NCBI GenBank assembly: GCA_020631735.1
Contig: CM036179.1
Span: forward strand, 28,449,063-28,513,062
Length of the DNA: 64,000 nucleotides
Reading direction: 5' to 3'
Source: Saccharum officinarum
Lineage: Eukaryota > Streptophyta > Magnoliopsida > Poales > Poaceae
Part shown: one piece after another, positions 32,668 to 44,021 of the stretch
Position numbering within the stretch: position 1 is the stretch's first letter
Layout: each line of letters opens with the position of its first letter
The notes under the pieces: model-generated
What the model was told of the DNA's origin: nothing
Seen by the model: only the letters and a program-made list of their open reading frames with translations
Databases searched by the model: none
Translations under genes and position numbers: made by a program

Positions 32668-34227
32668 GGCGCACCTAGGCATTCTCTAGTGTCCTATACA
32701 TCTACATATATTATTATCTTATTTCTTATTGAATAAATAAAAACAAGAAATTATGGACTTAAAGTTATATAGAAATATAAATGTTAAAAAAGGCCTAGTC
32801 CACCTTACCTATTGCACATTATCCTTCCTGACCTAAATCAACACTTCATCTAACATTATCCATCCACCTCCCGCAGTACCTGTCTCCTCTCGTCCATGCT
32901 CCTCACCTATTGGTGCTGCCTCTATCTCCTTCAGGCTACAATCGTCGCCTATGCAACCTCGTGCCCATCGTCTCTACTCGCACTCCTCCCACCATCTTCC
33001 CGCTACCTCCAGTTGCGCCCATAGCGCGCCTTCCTCCTGGCTGAGCCTGTCGCTAGCCACTTCTAGGCACGCTTGTCGCCTCCGCCATCACCTGTCGCCC
33101 CCTCCCTCGAGCAGCACGGCCCTGGATCTGGGGCACGCCGCCTATTCTTCGTCTACCCCTTTAGGCAAGATAGTGCCCCTCCGACTAGCGCATAAGCGCT
33201 CCTAGGCGAGCACCCTGTGGAACATTGGGGTGAGCTCGGCCACAAGGGGAGACAAGGCAGTCGCCGCCCTCTGCGGATGGATCGGGAGTAGAACAAATCG
33301 ACTAAGGAGAGAGAAGAAAGAAAATAGAAAGACTATAGGCTGACAGATGGATCCACATGTCAAGTGTGTCATCTCATGTTTTTGTTAACAAATTTGAGAA
33401 GCATCATGTATATCAAATGAGTGATGTTCACATTAAAAATGTACGAGATGAAGGAAGAGCAAAACTTATCACTAAGGTAGGAGGCCAAGATGGCAAAGCA
33501 TATAAAAGATTTTAAGATAGTAACATACACGGGGAGACAACTAAAGATAGTATCATGCACGGGGAGACAACTAAACATTAAATGTAGTGCAAAAGATATC
33601 GATGCATATTTGTGGAGCTTTCTAGATAAATAATGAGTATACATGAGACATGTTTGTCATGTTTCGTAGCAAAAACTACGATACTTTAGATCTTCTTGTA
33701 TGCTAAAAATATCTAAGAAATAGATAAGTATTAGAATATATACATATATATATTTGTAATACCACAGTGACCATGAGCTATAAATAGGCATGTCCATTGA
33801 TGTGTTTCATTCACATCTATAACAAGCCACCATAAATATTAGAGTCATAACCATTCAAGCCCCTACTTGAGGTCTCATTCCATTTGAGAGCTCAAACACA
33901 TGAAAATCCTCTCCTACCAACTCCTATTTAGCCCCTTGATGGACAAGGGACTCTCATTTCTCTCTCCTGGATTCTCAGATGTAGGAGCCTTTCATCATTC
34001 TCCCTGTTCCTCCTTTTGTAAAGGTGACAAGTGGGGTTGATGAACAGAGTCCAATATTAACTAGGAGAAATTTAGGAGATTGGTTGGAGTTCACTGAAAA
34101 GTAGGGATGGAAATTTTGAAAACTATTAATAATGTCATATGCATTGTTGTTAACATTTATTTATTATACATAGTCTTAAGATTTTTTTTAAAAAAATATT
34201 ATGTACACCCAATACTACAAAACTATG
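32668..34227. other. Unassigned intergenic sequence
   Basis: No gene that I can support. The 84-codon ORF at 32951-33205 is Ser/Ala/His-rich low-complexity sequence without a recognisable domain. At 33511-33570 there is a 30-bp unit in tandem (AGATAGTAACATACACGGGG and AGATAGTATCATGCACGGGG). A CTATAAATA motif at about 33778 is followed by a leader-like stretch but by no ORF. Confidence 0.4.
33511..33570. repeat. Two-copy 30-bp tandem repeat
   Basis: Units 33511-33540 and 33541-33570 differ at only a few positions and share CACGGGGAGACAA. It is a simple local duplication with no evident function. Confidence 0.7.
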
Positions 34228-34426
34228 TCCGCCATCAGTGGTGGAGCCAGAAATTTGACATAGGGGGCCAGCCACTTACAATTAATTGATTGCTATAATC
34301 GAACTGCCAGGCACAATGAAGATTGCATGTAATTTTATCAGACGTATCACATATAAAGTCATGGTTTCATATTTTCAGTACATAAAAGTTGTTGTAAGCA
34401 AAAGTATTCATAGGAACTAACCTTTT

Positions 34427-37009
34427 TCATTTTAGTCTTAGTAAGCGTGTCTTCATATCATGGAAATTATCAATAAGTGTATCAGTTGTGAACTCAATTG
34501 CAATCTCCTTCTCAATGTAGATTATCAAGCAATCTCTTAGAAATTCATCTCCCATTTTATTTCGGAGTCTTGTCTTCACAAGTTTCATTGCAGAGAATGC
34601 ACGTTCTGACGTAGCTGTTGATACTGGTAGTGTTAGAACAAGCCGAATCAATCTGTCAAAGAAAAAATGCTTAGTATTTGCCATCTACAAAAATGATTTG
34701 GAACAACACATAAAAAATGAGGGATGTTATATAACCTGTCAATCAAATAATAGTCATTTGATTTTCCAGTTTCAGCTAGTCGACGACATAGATCAGCAAT
34801 AGTTGATAAATTCTGGAAATGTGGATTTGTGAGGACATCAAGCTCATAATGTTGTAATTGATGTCTCAAGTTATTTCTTTCTTGTTCAGAAAAATCAGCA
34901 GGATAGAATTTTGAAGCTAGCAAGCAAATATCATCAATTTTGAATGATCTAAATGAATCTCTAGGATTCAAAGATGTACACAAAACGAGAAGCTCTGTGA
35001 CTTGTTCACTGAACCTGCTATTTAACTTATGTAATTGTTGATCAACAACAACTGTGAAAATGTCATATTTGTATTTTGTAGTGATGCTCAACTGATAGCT
35101 CATTCTCAGCATGAGATCAAATATAGTCCGCATAGAAGGCATTCATATCTGGCACTTGTATTCCTTGTTTTATGCAAAATGATGTCACATCATTAAGAAG
35201 GACACTCCAGCCATGATCTCTTAAATTTTGGATCAATTTCTTGGTAGTGGCCACATTGTCCATAGCATTGACAATATCCTGAGTTTTTTGTTGTAGCTTT
35301 TTGCAAAGCAGGTCTGTGATGCCCATGAGTTTTTTTCATAACATGTAAAATAAAAACAAAGTCAAATGACATCATTAATTTAACAGCACCAGCAGCCTTT
35401 GCTCGTCCAGCAGGTGTGGTTCCAGAACCTTTAGTAGTAGCAATATCTTTCAATACTAGAATGTAGGCTTGTAAAGCTTTAAAAGACTACAAATTGAATC
35501 ATAATGTGAGCTCCACCTAGTATCCCCAGGACGATGCAAGGTTCTAATCTGGTTAGCACCACTTCCAGTTTCAAGCTCATTAAGTTCAATTAAATGCTCC
35601 ATTTCAGCAACTTGATTGTCATGAAGGTCATCATTTCTCTTAGTGGAGGACACAACAGTATTGACAACAAGAGCAAGATGTTCAAAAGAAATTATGAACC
35701 TCAGTTACTTCTTTGGATGCAGCAACAAGAGCTAACTGTAATTGATGGGCAAAGCAATGGACATAATATGCATAAGGACAGTCTTCCATAAACTTTGCTT
35801 GGAGTCCATTCCACTCTTCTCTCATGTTACTAGCACCATCATAACCTTGTCCACGAATATTTTGGACATCCAAATTATGGGCAGATAAAACAGAGCATAT
35901 TTCTTGTTTTAGAGTTGCAGAGTTTGTATCATGAACATGCACAAGATCCAAAAATCGTTCTTGGACAAAGCCTTCTTTGTCAACAAAGTGAAGAACAACT
36001 ACCATTTGTTCTTTTCTAGACTCATCTCTTGATTCATCAACAATCAAGCAAAACTTAGCATCACCTATTTCATTACGAATGGATGTTTGCACATTACTAG
36101 CCATAAGGTCCAAGATTTCTTTCTGAATCTGTGGTGATGTGTATTTAGCATTCATTGGGGCATTATCCAGTACCATAGCCTTTACCTCATCATCATAGGA
36201 AGCTAGTAGTTTTACCATCTCAAGAAAATTACCTTGGTTTTTTGAGTCAACAGATTCATCGTGTCCTCTGAAAGGACAAGCCTGGATGCTAACCATCGGA
36301 CTGCATCAATTGATGTTCGAAGACGAAGTCTATTCTTTTTAATATCTCCATTTGTTTGCTTCTCCACTGCATGTTCAATACGGCATTGCTGATTCTTTAA
36401 ATTCTCATAACACTGAACATTGTATTTATGAGCTGAACCACAGTCTTTTCCCATGTGAGTCATGAAGGAACACTTTGATCCATCATTGACTTTCTTTCAG
36501 TTTCTAAATCCTTTCACTGTGAATGCATCAGATCCTATTTTTCCAACTGGTTTCTTTGAAAATAGGAAGCATGGAAAGCAAAAGGCGGCATCTTTTGTAG
36601 GTGAATACTCTAACCAAGGAAAATATTTGAACCAATTAGACTGAAATCTGCATGGATGTTGCTTCGAACCTGAAGGAGGGTACACATCTTTAATAAATTG
36701 GTATGGACCGTGCTTCATATATGCTCTAATAACTTGGTCTTGTTTATTCAGAGGATAATCCCAAATTTGACAGCGCAGGCCTGGATCACGCTCTACCATT
36801 AAAACACTTGTAGCATCACAATTCACTCTCTGAACTTTAGGTGTTGTTTGCCTTGGAGTCTCCTCTGCTACCTCTTCTTCTTTTTCATCCTCTTCTTGTT
36901 GTGTAGCAAGCCAATTAGCAATTTCATCTTCAAGTTTCTCCTCGTCAGAACAAGCAACGCTAACATTCTTCTTGTAAAAAGAATCTAGTGTCCTCTTTTT
37001 GAGTACCAT
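34427..37009 (-). pseudogene. hAT transposase, ZMYM1-like (TTF zinc finger, DUF4371, dimerisation)
   Basis: Read on the minus strand from the ATG at 37009. A charged N-terminus is followed by a TTF-type zinc-binding block (CRFQSNWFKYFPWLEYS then AFCFPCFLF, about residues 120-155). The DUF4371-like transposase core follows with FCLIVDESRDESRKEQ and GQGYDGASNM, and the C-terminal dimerisation block is LVLTLPVSTATSERAFSAMK. The last intron is visible at 34654-34735: donor GACAG|GTTATA and acceptor TTTGACAG keep the frame. Damage includes a TGG to TGA type stop at about 36497 after KGFRN, a frameshift near 36290 and further breaks between 35680 and 35117. The protein would cut and paste the element; this copy cannot make it whole. 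Confidence 0.85.
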
Positions 37010-37444
37010 GATTATCCTTCAAAAAAATAATTGTCCAATACTCCAAATTAGAATATACAAAAATACTCATGAACATCAACTAAATAAAAGTGATTATTTT
37101 ACAAAGTATCACTAAGTTACCTTGATCAACTTCTCACTGATCGATTTAGGTCTTCGCGGCCTGGCCTCTTGGATACTGGAGTCCTGGCCGATCAGCTGCC
37201 GCGGACTGCAGTGCCGCCTACCAGTTCGGCTGTTTCTCGCGAACTCGTCGTTGGTCAAGGGCTTGGGCGTCTCTACGCCTGGTCGGTTGTCCTGTTCCGC
37301 TGTGGCCATGAGGGTTAGGGATTTCTGAATTGGGGGTGAGAAGACGAGGACTCGAGGAGGCAAGGGCGCAAGGCAGTAGCGGCGAAGGGCCCTCGGTCTC
37401 CCAATTTCCCGTGAGCAAACAAGCTGTGCTGCCTGTGCATGCAT
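37010..37444 (-). other. Possible 5' leader exon of hAT transposon 1
   Basis: An open frame at 37112-37444 (minus) ends at a good donor (ATCAAG|GTAACT, about 37125). An acceptor-like TTTTTTTGAAG lies about 15 bases before the transposase ATG. Leader exon plus intron is plausible. The encoded residues resemble nothing I know. Confidence 0.4.
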
Positions 37445-37644
37445 TGATGGCCCAACTGCCCAAGCCTCACGACATCTAGCAGGCCAAATAAAATAATCAG
37501 AAGCCCATATAACTAAATTAGTGTAAAAGCAAATAACATCAAATTAAGTAGACCCACTTACAGCATGGGGGTTAAAAATTTTCAGCAGCCTTGGGGGGCC
37601 GTGGCCCCTGCTGGCCCCCCTCTAGCTCCGACATTGTCCGCCAT

Positions 37645-38191
37645 TGATCTGAGTACTCACATCGCAGCACATCCCTGATCTCCGTTGGTTCCAGCTCCTG
37701 CGGCCCAAACAACTAGGAAAAAATAAAAGAAAAAGAATCCGTCAAAATAAGCGACGAGAAAGCAAGCAAAAGAACCGTAGTGAAATCATGGCAGGGCTTA
37801 GGATCAGTATCGGACCAATTCCTTCAGCTGACAGGTCTCGCAGTTCATCTCCGCTCACCACTGCAGATCGGGGCAGAAAAATCAATCCAAGCAAGCCAGA
37901 TTTTCTCACCTGTAGGTGAAGCAATCGGTCAGAACCGGATGGATTTGCAATTCCAGTAGTTGGAGTAGAGGAAGGGGAGCGCAACTGCGGAAGAGGTCGA
38001 GGGTTGGGAGAGCCGATAGAGGAAGTCGAGGAGTCATGCATCAGTTCAGAGTTTCATTCAGATGTGTTAATCGGAGGTGGATTTTCTTTTCTTTTTCTAA
38101 GAGTTCTTCTTCCCCGAAAGGACTTTTTTTTAAAAAAACTTGAGATAATGGCAATATGAGGTTTCAAATATGATTCCAAACAGTTCTCGGA
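37645..38191. other. Unassigned flank of hAT 1
   Basis: With the hAT removed, sequence before 34228 joins this flank. A 99-codon minus ORF (37742-38041) is Ser/Pro/Arg-rich at its start and has no motif that I recognise. It could be a first exon of a lost gene or chance. TAAAAAAACTT-type AT runs follow. Confidence 0.3.
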
Positions 38192-38489
38192 CATGTTTGG
38201 TTGAGCTCCATTTGATCCTGATTTTATATGGAAGCTGATTTTTTAAGAGGAGTGATTTTGTGGCTAAAAATAATTCTTTTTGTTTCTTTAGCATAAACTC
38301 TTAAAATCATGACGGAAAATCACTTCACAAAATCAGGAGAATCTACTTGTTTCAACTCTCAGCCTCTTAGTTCATTTCAAATAATCAATTTACGAAATCA
38401 GTAAAGAATCACTTCTCTTTGAAAAACTGTTTGGCAGAGCTCTTCCTGAGTTCAGTAGAATCAGCTCTATGAACTGAACCAAACAAGGC
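38192..38489. mobile_element. Probable MITE
   Basis: The left end, CATGTTTGGTTGAGCTCC, and the reversed right end, GGCCTTGTTTGGTTCAGTTC, form an imperfect inverted pair. The AT-rich interior repeats AAATCA motifs in both orientations, as in grass MITEs. No clear target duplication was found. Confidence 0.4.
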
Positions 38490-38734
38490 CTTCATATCTA
38501 TTTCTTCTATGTGTCCCTTCTCTACACCTAAAAAAATTATAAGAGGTTATTATCTACTCGTCTCGCTCGCTCCTCTGTTCTCTGGTCAATTCCATGCACC
38601 CTCCTAGCTTGTTTCCTCCACAAAGGCACGTGGACCCACTCAACTAATCAATCGATCTTATTGTCCATTTTCACATCACAACGGGCATAAGCACATAAGC
38701 TTATTTCCATATGAAAATCGAATAGCTAAACAAA

Positions 38735-39471
38735 CAATTATACAAGAGTGGCACATGCATTCAAAGAAGAATTGTCTAGAGTGGCACATGTATTCGAAGA
38801 AGAATTATCTAGAGTGACAAAGAAAACCTTATCAATCAAACCATATTCCTCAACAGCACCAACAACACGCTTAGCGATGTTAACTCTAGAATGAGAGACT
38901 ACAATAAGTCTAGGACCAATCACTCTCTTGTGCATTTTCCAATCAAATGAGCAACAACACTATGTAATCTTCCTTAGCGTTATCAAACTAGATGTCTGAA
39001 GTCAAAGCAATAAAAGAAACACTAGGCAACACAACTTTTTTAAGCTTAGTAGGTGTTTCTTGAATAATTTAACTGGATCTCAAGATGTGATCTGCCTAGA
39101 GACTTTCGCCCTGTTCGCTTGAGCTTATCAACCAAATCAGCGAGCCATTCAGCAGTGTTTTTCTCTCACAATAAATCAGCGAACAATACTTTTAGCCATG
39201 GCTTATCAGCCAAGCGAACAAGGTGTTTAGCAAACTGTGGGTTATGAGCACACTAAATGAACTCCTCCGAGGCCTCTGTATCACTCACTCCTAAAGAAAG
39301 ATCAAGCCTAGCAATCAAGTGATATAACTTAGTCCTTACAACTTTAGGTTTGTAATCCTAATTATGAACAGAACCAACAGGATTCAATGCAAGCCTAGAC
39401 TTAACCATATAAGCATGGTTAGCCTTCTTCCTATATACTTTGTGATGCCTAAGCAAATGGCCGGTACCAAC
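38735..39471 (-). pseudogene. Relic of a second hAT transposase (core part)
   Basis: Minus-strand coding remnants include HHKVYRKKANHAYMVKS-like sequence just left of element C. Further on, KRVIGPRLIVVSHSRVNIAKRV then GLIDKVFFVTLDNSSSNTCA recalls the Ac/RICESLEEPER-type hAT core with the conserved DNAS motif. A short direct duplication (DNSSSNTCATL / DNSSLNACATL) lies at its end. Several in-frame stops are present, and a MITE interrupts it at 39109-39223. The remainder of the transposase is absent to the left. The N-terminal part lies beyond element C at 49814-50160. Confidence 0.65.
39109..39223. mobile_element. Small MITE inside the hAT 2 relic
   Basis: Ends CCCTGTTCGCTTG and CAAGCGAACAAGG form an inverted pair around 115 bp that contains TTTTTCTCTCACAATAAATC. 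The reverse of that core, GTGAGAGAAAAACACTGCTG, recurs at 54220-54300, so this is a repeat family. It splits the hAT coding remnant after NPQFAKH. Target duplication is not clear. Confidence 0.6.
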
Positions 39472-40324
39472 ACTAGTGAAAGGTCCTTGTTTGGTTTTGG
39501 TAATTGAGTGACAACCTTAGGTGGACTAATTGTGTTTAATGAGAGATACACAGGAGATTAGTCCACAGGTGATGGTGTCATGGAGGAGCTCATTGCATAT
39601 GAGACATGACATGGAGTCATGTGGCCAAGGTGGCAAAGATCAAGATGAGGCTTGGCTCGACGGACCTGTTGCAGGTGTGAAGGGCAAGTCGGAGGCTTTG
39701 GAGCGATGGACCGTGAGGCGGTGAAGCTTAAGCAAGACTTGGCGCCGATGGACCGACGCAACGGTGAAGAGCAAGTGAGGTCAAGATCGATGGACCAAGG
39801 TCACATGATGATATGAAGTGGATCATATCATTTGTGATATGGTTGGTGCATGTGTTGCATCAACGTCGGAGGAGATGGAGTGGAATGCGCAAGGCAAAGG
39901 TATAACCTAGGGCATTTCCATTTCACCGGTCATAGGTGTGTAGAGAAGTTTATGACCGGGTTTAGGATAGATGGCCGTACTATCAAGAGGGGCAAACTTC
40001 TTTGCATATCGGTCATCTAGTGCCACTCGTGTGATCTAACTATGCATCGTTGCTAGGATCGAGTGGCGTGGCAAGTTGAGTGGTTAACTCCTTCGGTAAA
40101 ATGTTTGTGAAAATGCTAACACACGTGCACAAGGTGGTGTTCACTTGTTGGTGTTGGCACATTTGCGAAGGCGTTGGAGTTTGAGCGGTAGAGAGGGTTT
40201 GGGTTCCTCTCTCCCTCCCGCCGAGCTTGCGAGCGCGGGATTCAGGCGTTTTCGAGGAGTTGAAAAGCCTATTTTCTACTGCGCTGGAAGTCGGAAAAGA
40301 AACGGAGGCGAACGGAGGTCACAG

Positions 40325-40810
40325 AAGTGACCGGACGCTGCACCGGACGCGGTCATGGTATGACCGGACGCGTCCGGTCAGTACAGCGCAGACACGAGTG
40401 TTAGGGTTTGTAACCGGCGCGTCCGGTCACTCGCGGGACCGGCGCGTCCGGTCTTGCGCCCAGAAGGAACTAAGGTTCGCAGAGGATGATCGAACGCGCG
40501 GCGCGTCCGGTCACACATGATCGGACGCGTCCGATCGTTGAAGGTGCTTACTGGACTCTAACCGGACGCTGGCACTGTCGCGTCCGGTCGTCGCAAGGAG
40601 CGCGTCCGGTCATGTCGTTTCGAGCGCGGTACTGTGCGATCGGCGCGTCCGGTCGTGAAAGCGGCGCGTCCGGTCATTGCGAGGGGCGCGTCCGGTCGTT
40701 GCCAGGGGCGCGTCCAGTCATTTGGTTTGACCGTTGGCGCAGTGACCGTTGGAGAATCGGACGCGGCTGAGCGCGTCCAGTCAGTTATGACTGGCGCGTC
40801 CGGTCATCCC
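40325..40810. repeat. Palindrome array in 5' LTR of C
   Basis: About 20 copies or halves of ACCGGACGCGTCCGGT, with complete palindromes near 40362 and a GATCGGACGCGTCCGATC variant near 40518. Copies toward the TATA box keep mostly GCGCGTCCGGTC halves. The same array is at 48190-48675 in the 3' LTR. Confidence 0.8.
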
Positions 40811-40856
40811 GAAAAGGACCCAGTGAAGGGGTAATGGCTCTATTTGACCGTGGGGT

Positions 40857-40864
40857 TATAAATA
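40857..40864 (+). promoter_or_regulatory. TATA box of 5' LTR C
   Basis: TATAAATA, 1380 bp from the LTR start, following the palindrome array. The 3' LTR copy lies at 48721-48728. Confidence 0.75.
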
Positions 40865-41947
40865 GATGCCTTGGCCGGCCTTGGTCGGTAGCTGAGCACA
40901 CTTTGGCCTTGGTGGCTTATGTGGTAGTGCTTGGAAGCCCTCTAACTCACTCATGCTTGATAGTGTTCATCGGATCGAGTGAGAGAGCGATTCTAGTGCG
41001 TTGCATCGAGAGGATTGCATCGAGTGGCACTAGGTGATTGTGTTGCAAGCCGGTGGTGCTTGTTACTCTTAGAGGTTGCCACCTCCTAGATGGCTTGGTG
41101 GCTTGCGACTCCGTTGAAGCACGCGTGGAGATTGTGCGTGGCTCCGGAGGAGGATTTGTGAGGGGGATTGTGCTCACCCCGCGGGAATCGCAAAGAGCAA
41201 CTCTAGTAAAGCTCGTGGCTTGGAGGATCCCTATCTTGAGAGTGGATGTGCGGCACCCGCTGAGGGTTTGACTCTTGATAGTCAATTAGCTCGTGATCCA
41301 TCAAGTGGGTGTATCGCCACAACGGGGACTAGCTTGGTGGCAACCAAGTGAACCTCGGTGAAAAACCGCCGTGTCAACATTGTGTACATCTTCTCGGTGG
41401 TTTGCTTTCGATTCACAAGCTTGTATTTACATTCATATACTTGTGCTTGTGTAGTTGCTCTTGTAACTAGTTTGCTTGTGTAGTTAGCTAGTTACCTTCT
41501 TGCTTGTGTAGCACAGAAGTAGCTCCCGTTGCGTGGCTAATTTGGTTTGTGTAACCTTGTTAGTCATATTGCTTAGTTTGTGTAGCTAAGTAATTTGCGC
41601 TCTCTAGTTTGGCATTAGTTGCCTTGCTATTGAGCATTGCTAGTGAGCATAGGTGGCTTCGTGCTTTTGCTTACTAGAATTGTGTAGGAGCTCCCCGGCT
41701 TTGCTAAAGTACTAGTGCATAGGTTTGTGTGACCTTGCTCTAGAATTGTTTAGGAGAGCTCTTGCTAAGGAAAGCACCTTAGTTACATATTTAGGATCTT
41801 TGTGAGGTGCTTGTGAACTTAGATAGAGGGGTGTAGTCTTGGCTAGACCGATAGTTTTAATTCCGCATTTGTTTCGGTTTGCCGACGCGATTAATTTTAG
41901 AAAGGACTATTCACCCCCCCTCTAGTCCGCCATCTCGACCCTTCAAT

Positions 41948-41959
41948 TGGTATCGGAGC
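41948..41959 (+). other. Primer binding site of C
   Basis: TGGTATCGGAGC two bases after the 5' LTR, complementary to initiator methionine tRNA. Confidence 0.9.
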
Positions 41960-41996
41960 CCGGTCTCTCATTTGTGGTCTTCACCGACCCGAGAGG

Positions 41997-44021
41997 ATGG
42001 CAGAATATGGACTAGATGTTGATTGTCCTCACATGTTTGATGGCACACACTTTGCACGGTGGAAAAATTGGATGATATGCAATTTTAAGTTTATTTGCCC
42101 TCAAATGTGGTGGATGGTAGATGTAGGCTTTTCTCATGTGTTGGATGAAGATAATCTAACTCAAGCACAAGAGAAATGCCTAGATCTTGACATCCAAGCT
42201 ACTAACATCATGTATAGATCTTTGGATGATAGCATCTTTGGTAAGATCATGGACCTCAAATCCGCTCATGAGATATGGGCCTATCTCAATGAAAAGTATG
42301 GAGCTATCACCGATGATGACGATGATGTCAAGCCCAAGGAGGTTGCACATGATGATGTTGAGCATGACCACAACACGATGGTTGTGGAGGATTGCTCCAC
42401 CTCATGGTCAAGTGATGATGATGATGATCGATCTACCACAAGTTCACTTGACAAGAATGGTGATGATGCATCAAGTGTTGCAAGTGATGTTTCTACCCCA
42501 AGCACACTTGATGGTGACAACGTTGGTTCATGCTCGGGCCTTGATGATGCTACTACAAGCCCATCCACTACATCACATTGCTTCATGTCACTAGGTGACA
42601 TAAAGGTATCAAATGATAATGTGATTGATCATGTTGATTCATATGATGAGCTTGTTAGTAGACTTGCTAGCATGAACATGTCTTTAGAAAATGAGAAAGC
42701 TAAAACCATGAAATTAGAAAATGAAAACTCATTTCTAAAAACCACATGTGAACAACAAAAGCATCTACTTTATGTTACTACTTGTTCACATGAGGAGCTA
42801 AAATTGGCTCATGAGGAACTTAGTGTTGCTCATGATAATTTGGTACAAGAACATGCTTCTCTCTTTAAGATGTTATTAAAGAAAATTAAAATTAATGAGA
42901 GCTCATCACATGGATCAAATGATCAATTGCAAAATGTTACTAACCCTTGTAATGTAGGCAAGAAGCATGTATCCACCTCTTGTGATGATTTATTAGATAT
43001 GCCATGTTCTTCACATTTAAATGCTTGTTCTACTTCTATGTCTTGTGAGACTAACCTTTTGAAGGAGAACAATGAGCTTAAAAGTGAAGTGAAGAATTTG
43101 AGCAACAAGTTAGAGAGGTGCTACAACTCAAAAGTCACCTTTGAGCACATGATGAAGACTCAAAGAAACGTTGATGACAAAAGTGGCCTTGGCTTCAAGA
43201 AGAAAATGACAAAGGGCGAAAGAAAGCAAGAAAAGAGGATGAAGAGGCTATTCCAAAAGAAGCTCTCGCATTCCATGTGCTATCGATGCCATGAAGCGGG
43301 ACATCTTGCTAATGGTTGCCCAAACATTGAGAAGCTCAAGAAGATGAAAGAAGAAGAGAGGCTAAAGCATGTCAAGTGCTTTAAGTGCCACACTTGGGGT
43401 CATCTCACCTCAATGTGCCCAACCAAGCAATTGGTGAAGCAACAAGTAAAGCCTCAACCAAAGCCACTAGTTGAGCAAGAAAAGACACCCCAAGAGAAAA
43501 TCAAGATCAACCATGGAGATGATGGTGACTTGATGAAGAAGAAGAAAAAGAAAACAAGAAGGGGTGGTAGAGCAAGGCATCCAATGCAAATTCAAGATGC
43601 CAAGATGATGAGCAAGAATCAAAATGAGAAAAGAAATTTGACTCACATCAACTGCTTCAAGTGTGGAGATATGGGACACTTCACCTCGGGGTGTCCTACC
43701 AAGCTTGAGAAGAAGGTTCAAGCAACTCATGAGAGGCTAGGCAATATGAAGCACAATATGAGCAAGGAAGAAAAGGCTCAAGCAAAGAGAATGTGCTACT
43801 TATGCCGGGAAAGGGGACACATGGCTCATTCATGTCCCCTAGGTAAAAATTCTAAGCTCGTTTCAATTGTTGATACTAATATGCTTAGAAAGGATGACAA
43901 TGGTACCTCTATGATTGCTATTGCAAAATATCCCGCTATTCATACTAAGGCAATGCCTAAGTATGTTGCACCTAACTTGAGAGGACCCAAACTTGTTTGG
44001 GTACCATCAAAGAGTGGATGA
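41997..44021 (+). CDS. Intact Sirevirus gag with four zinc knuckles (element C)
   Basis: A 674-residue ORF that starts 37 bp after the primer site. The N-terminal gag core (residues 1-105) contains DCPHMFDGTHFARWKNWM and WAYLNEKYGA. An acidic, Ser/Thr-rich region (105-200) is followed by a long coiled coil (about 215-400) and a lysine-rich stretch. Four CCHC knuckles lie near residues 428 (CYRCHEAGHLANGC), 461 (CFKCHTWGHLTSMC), 553 (CFKCGDMGHFTSGC) and 600 (CYLCRERGHMAHSC). The protein ends with the usual Sirevirus gag terminus GPKLVWVPSKSG, then a stop. Gag assembles particles and binds element RNA. Most copia gags have one knuckle; four is unusual. No pol follows, so this is a gag-only element. 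Confidence 0.9.
   Translation: MAEYGLDVDCPHMFDGTHFARWKNWMICNFKFICPQMWWMVDVGFSHVLDEDNLTQAQEKCLDLDIQATNIMYRSLDDSIFGKIMDLKSAHEIWAYLNEKYGAITDDDDDVKPKEVAHDDVEHDHNTMVVEDCSTSWSSDDDDDRSTTSSLDKNGDDASSVASDVSTPSTLDGDNVGSCSGLDDATTSPSTTSHCFMSLGDIKVSNDNVIDHVDSYDELVSRLASMNMSLENEKAKTMKLENENSFLKTTCEQQKHLLYVTTCSHEELKLAHEELSVAHDNLVQEHASLFKMLLKKIKINESSSHGSNDQLQNVTNPCNVGKKHVSTSCDDLLDMPCSSHLNACSTSMSCETNLLKENNELKSEVKNLSNKLERCYNSKVTFEHMMKTQRNVDDKSGLGFKKKMTKGERKQEKRMKRLFQKKLSHSMCYRCHEAGHLANGCPNIEKLKKMKEEERLKHVKCFKCHTWGHLTSMCPTKQLVKQQVKPQPKPLVEQEKTPQEKIKINHGDDGDLMKKKKKKTRRGGRARHPMQIQDAKMMSKNQNEKRNLTHINCFKCGDMGHFTSGCPTKLEKKVQATHERLGNMKHNMSKEEKAQAKRMCYLCRERGHMAHSCPLGKNSKLVSIVDTNMLRKDDNGTSMIAIAKYPAIHTKAMPKYVAPNLRGPKLVWVPSKSG

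Larger units (their letters stand above)
34228..37644. mobile_element. hAT transposon 1 with 8-bp target duplication
   Basis: The element spans 34236-37636 (3401 bp). It is flanked by TCCGCCAT at 34228-34235 and 37637-37644. The terminal inverted repeats are imperfect: CAGTGGTGGAGCCAGAAATT with GGGGGCCAGC further in on the left, and CAATGTCGGAGCTAGAGG with GGGGGCCAGC on the right when reversed. An 8-bp duplication and CA-starting ends fit the hAT superfamily. It carries a minus-strand transposase gene. Confidence 0.9.
39477..41945 (+). repeat. 5' LTR of Sirevirus C (2469 bp)
   Basis: TGAAAGGTCC to CGACCCTTCA. It includes a palindrome array (about 40325-40810) and a TATA box at 40857-40864. 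Beyond the TATA box is a long T/G-rich stretch with repeats of GCTTGTGTAG. The ORFs that overlap the palindrome array recur in the 3' LTR and are repeat by-products. Confidence 0.9.

Noticed and set aside
32951..33205. 84-codon Ser/His-rich ORF as a gene
   Set aside because: Low complexity, no motif, no splice or promoter context.
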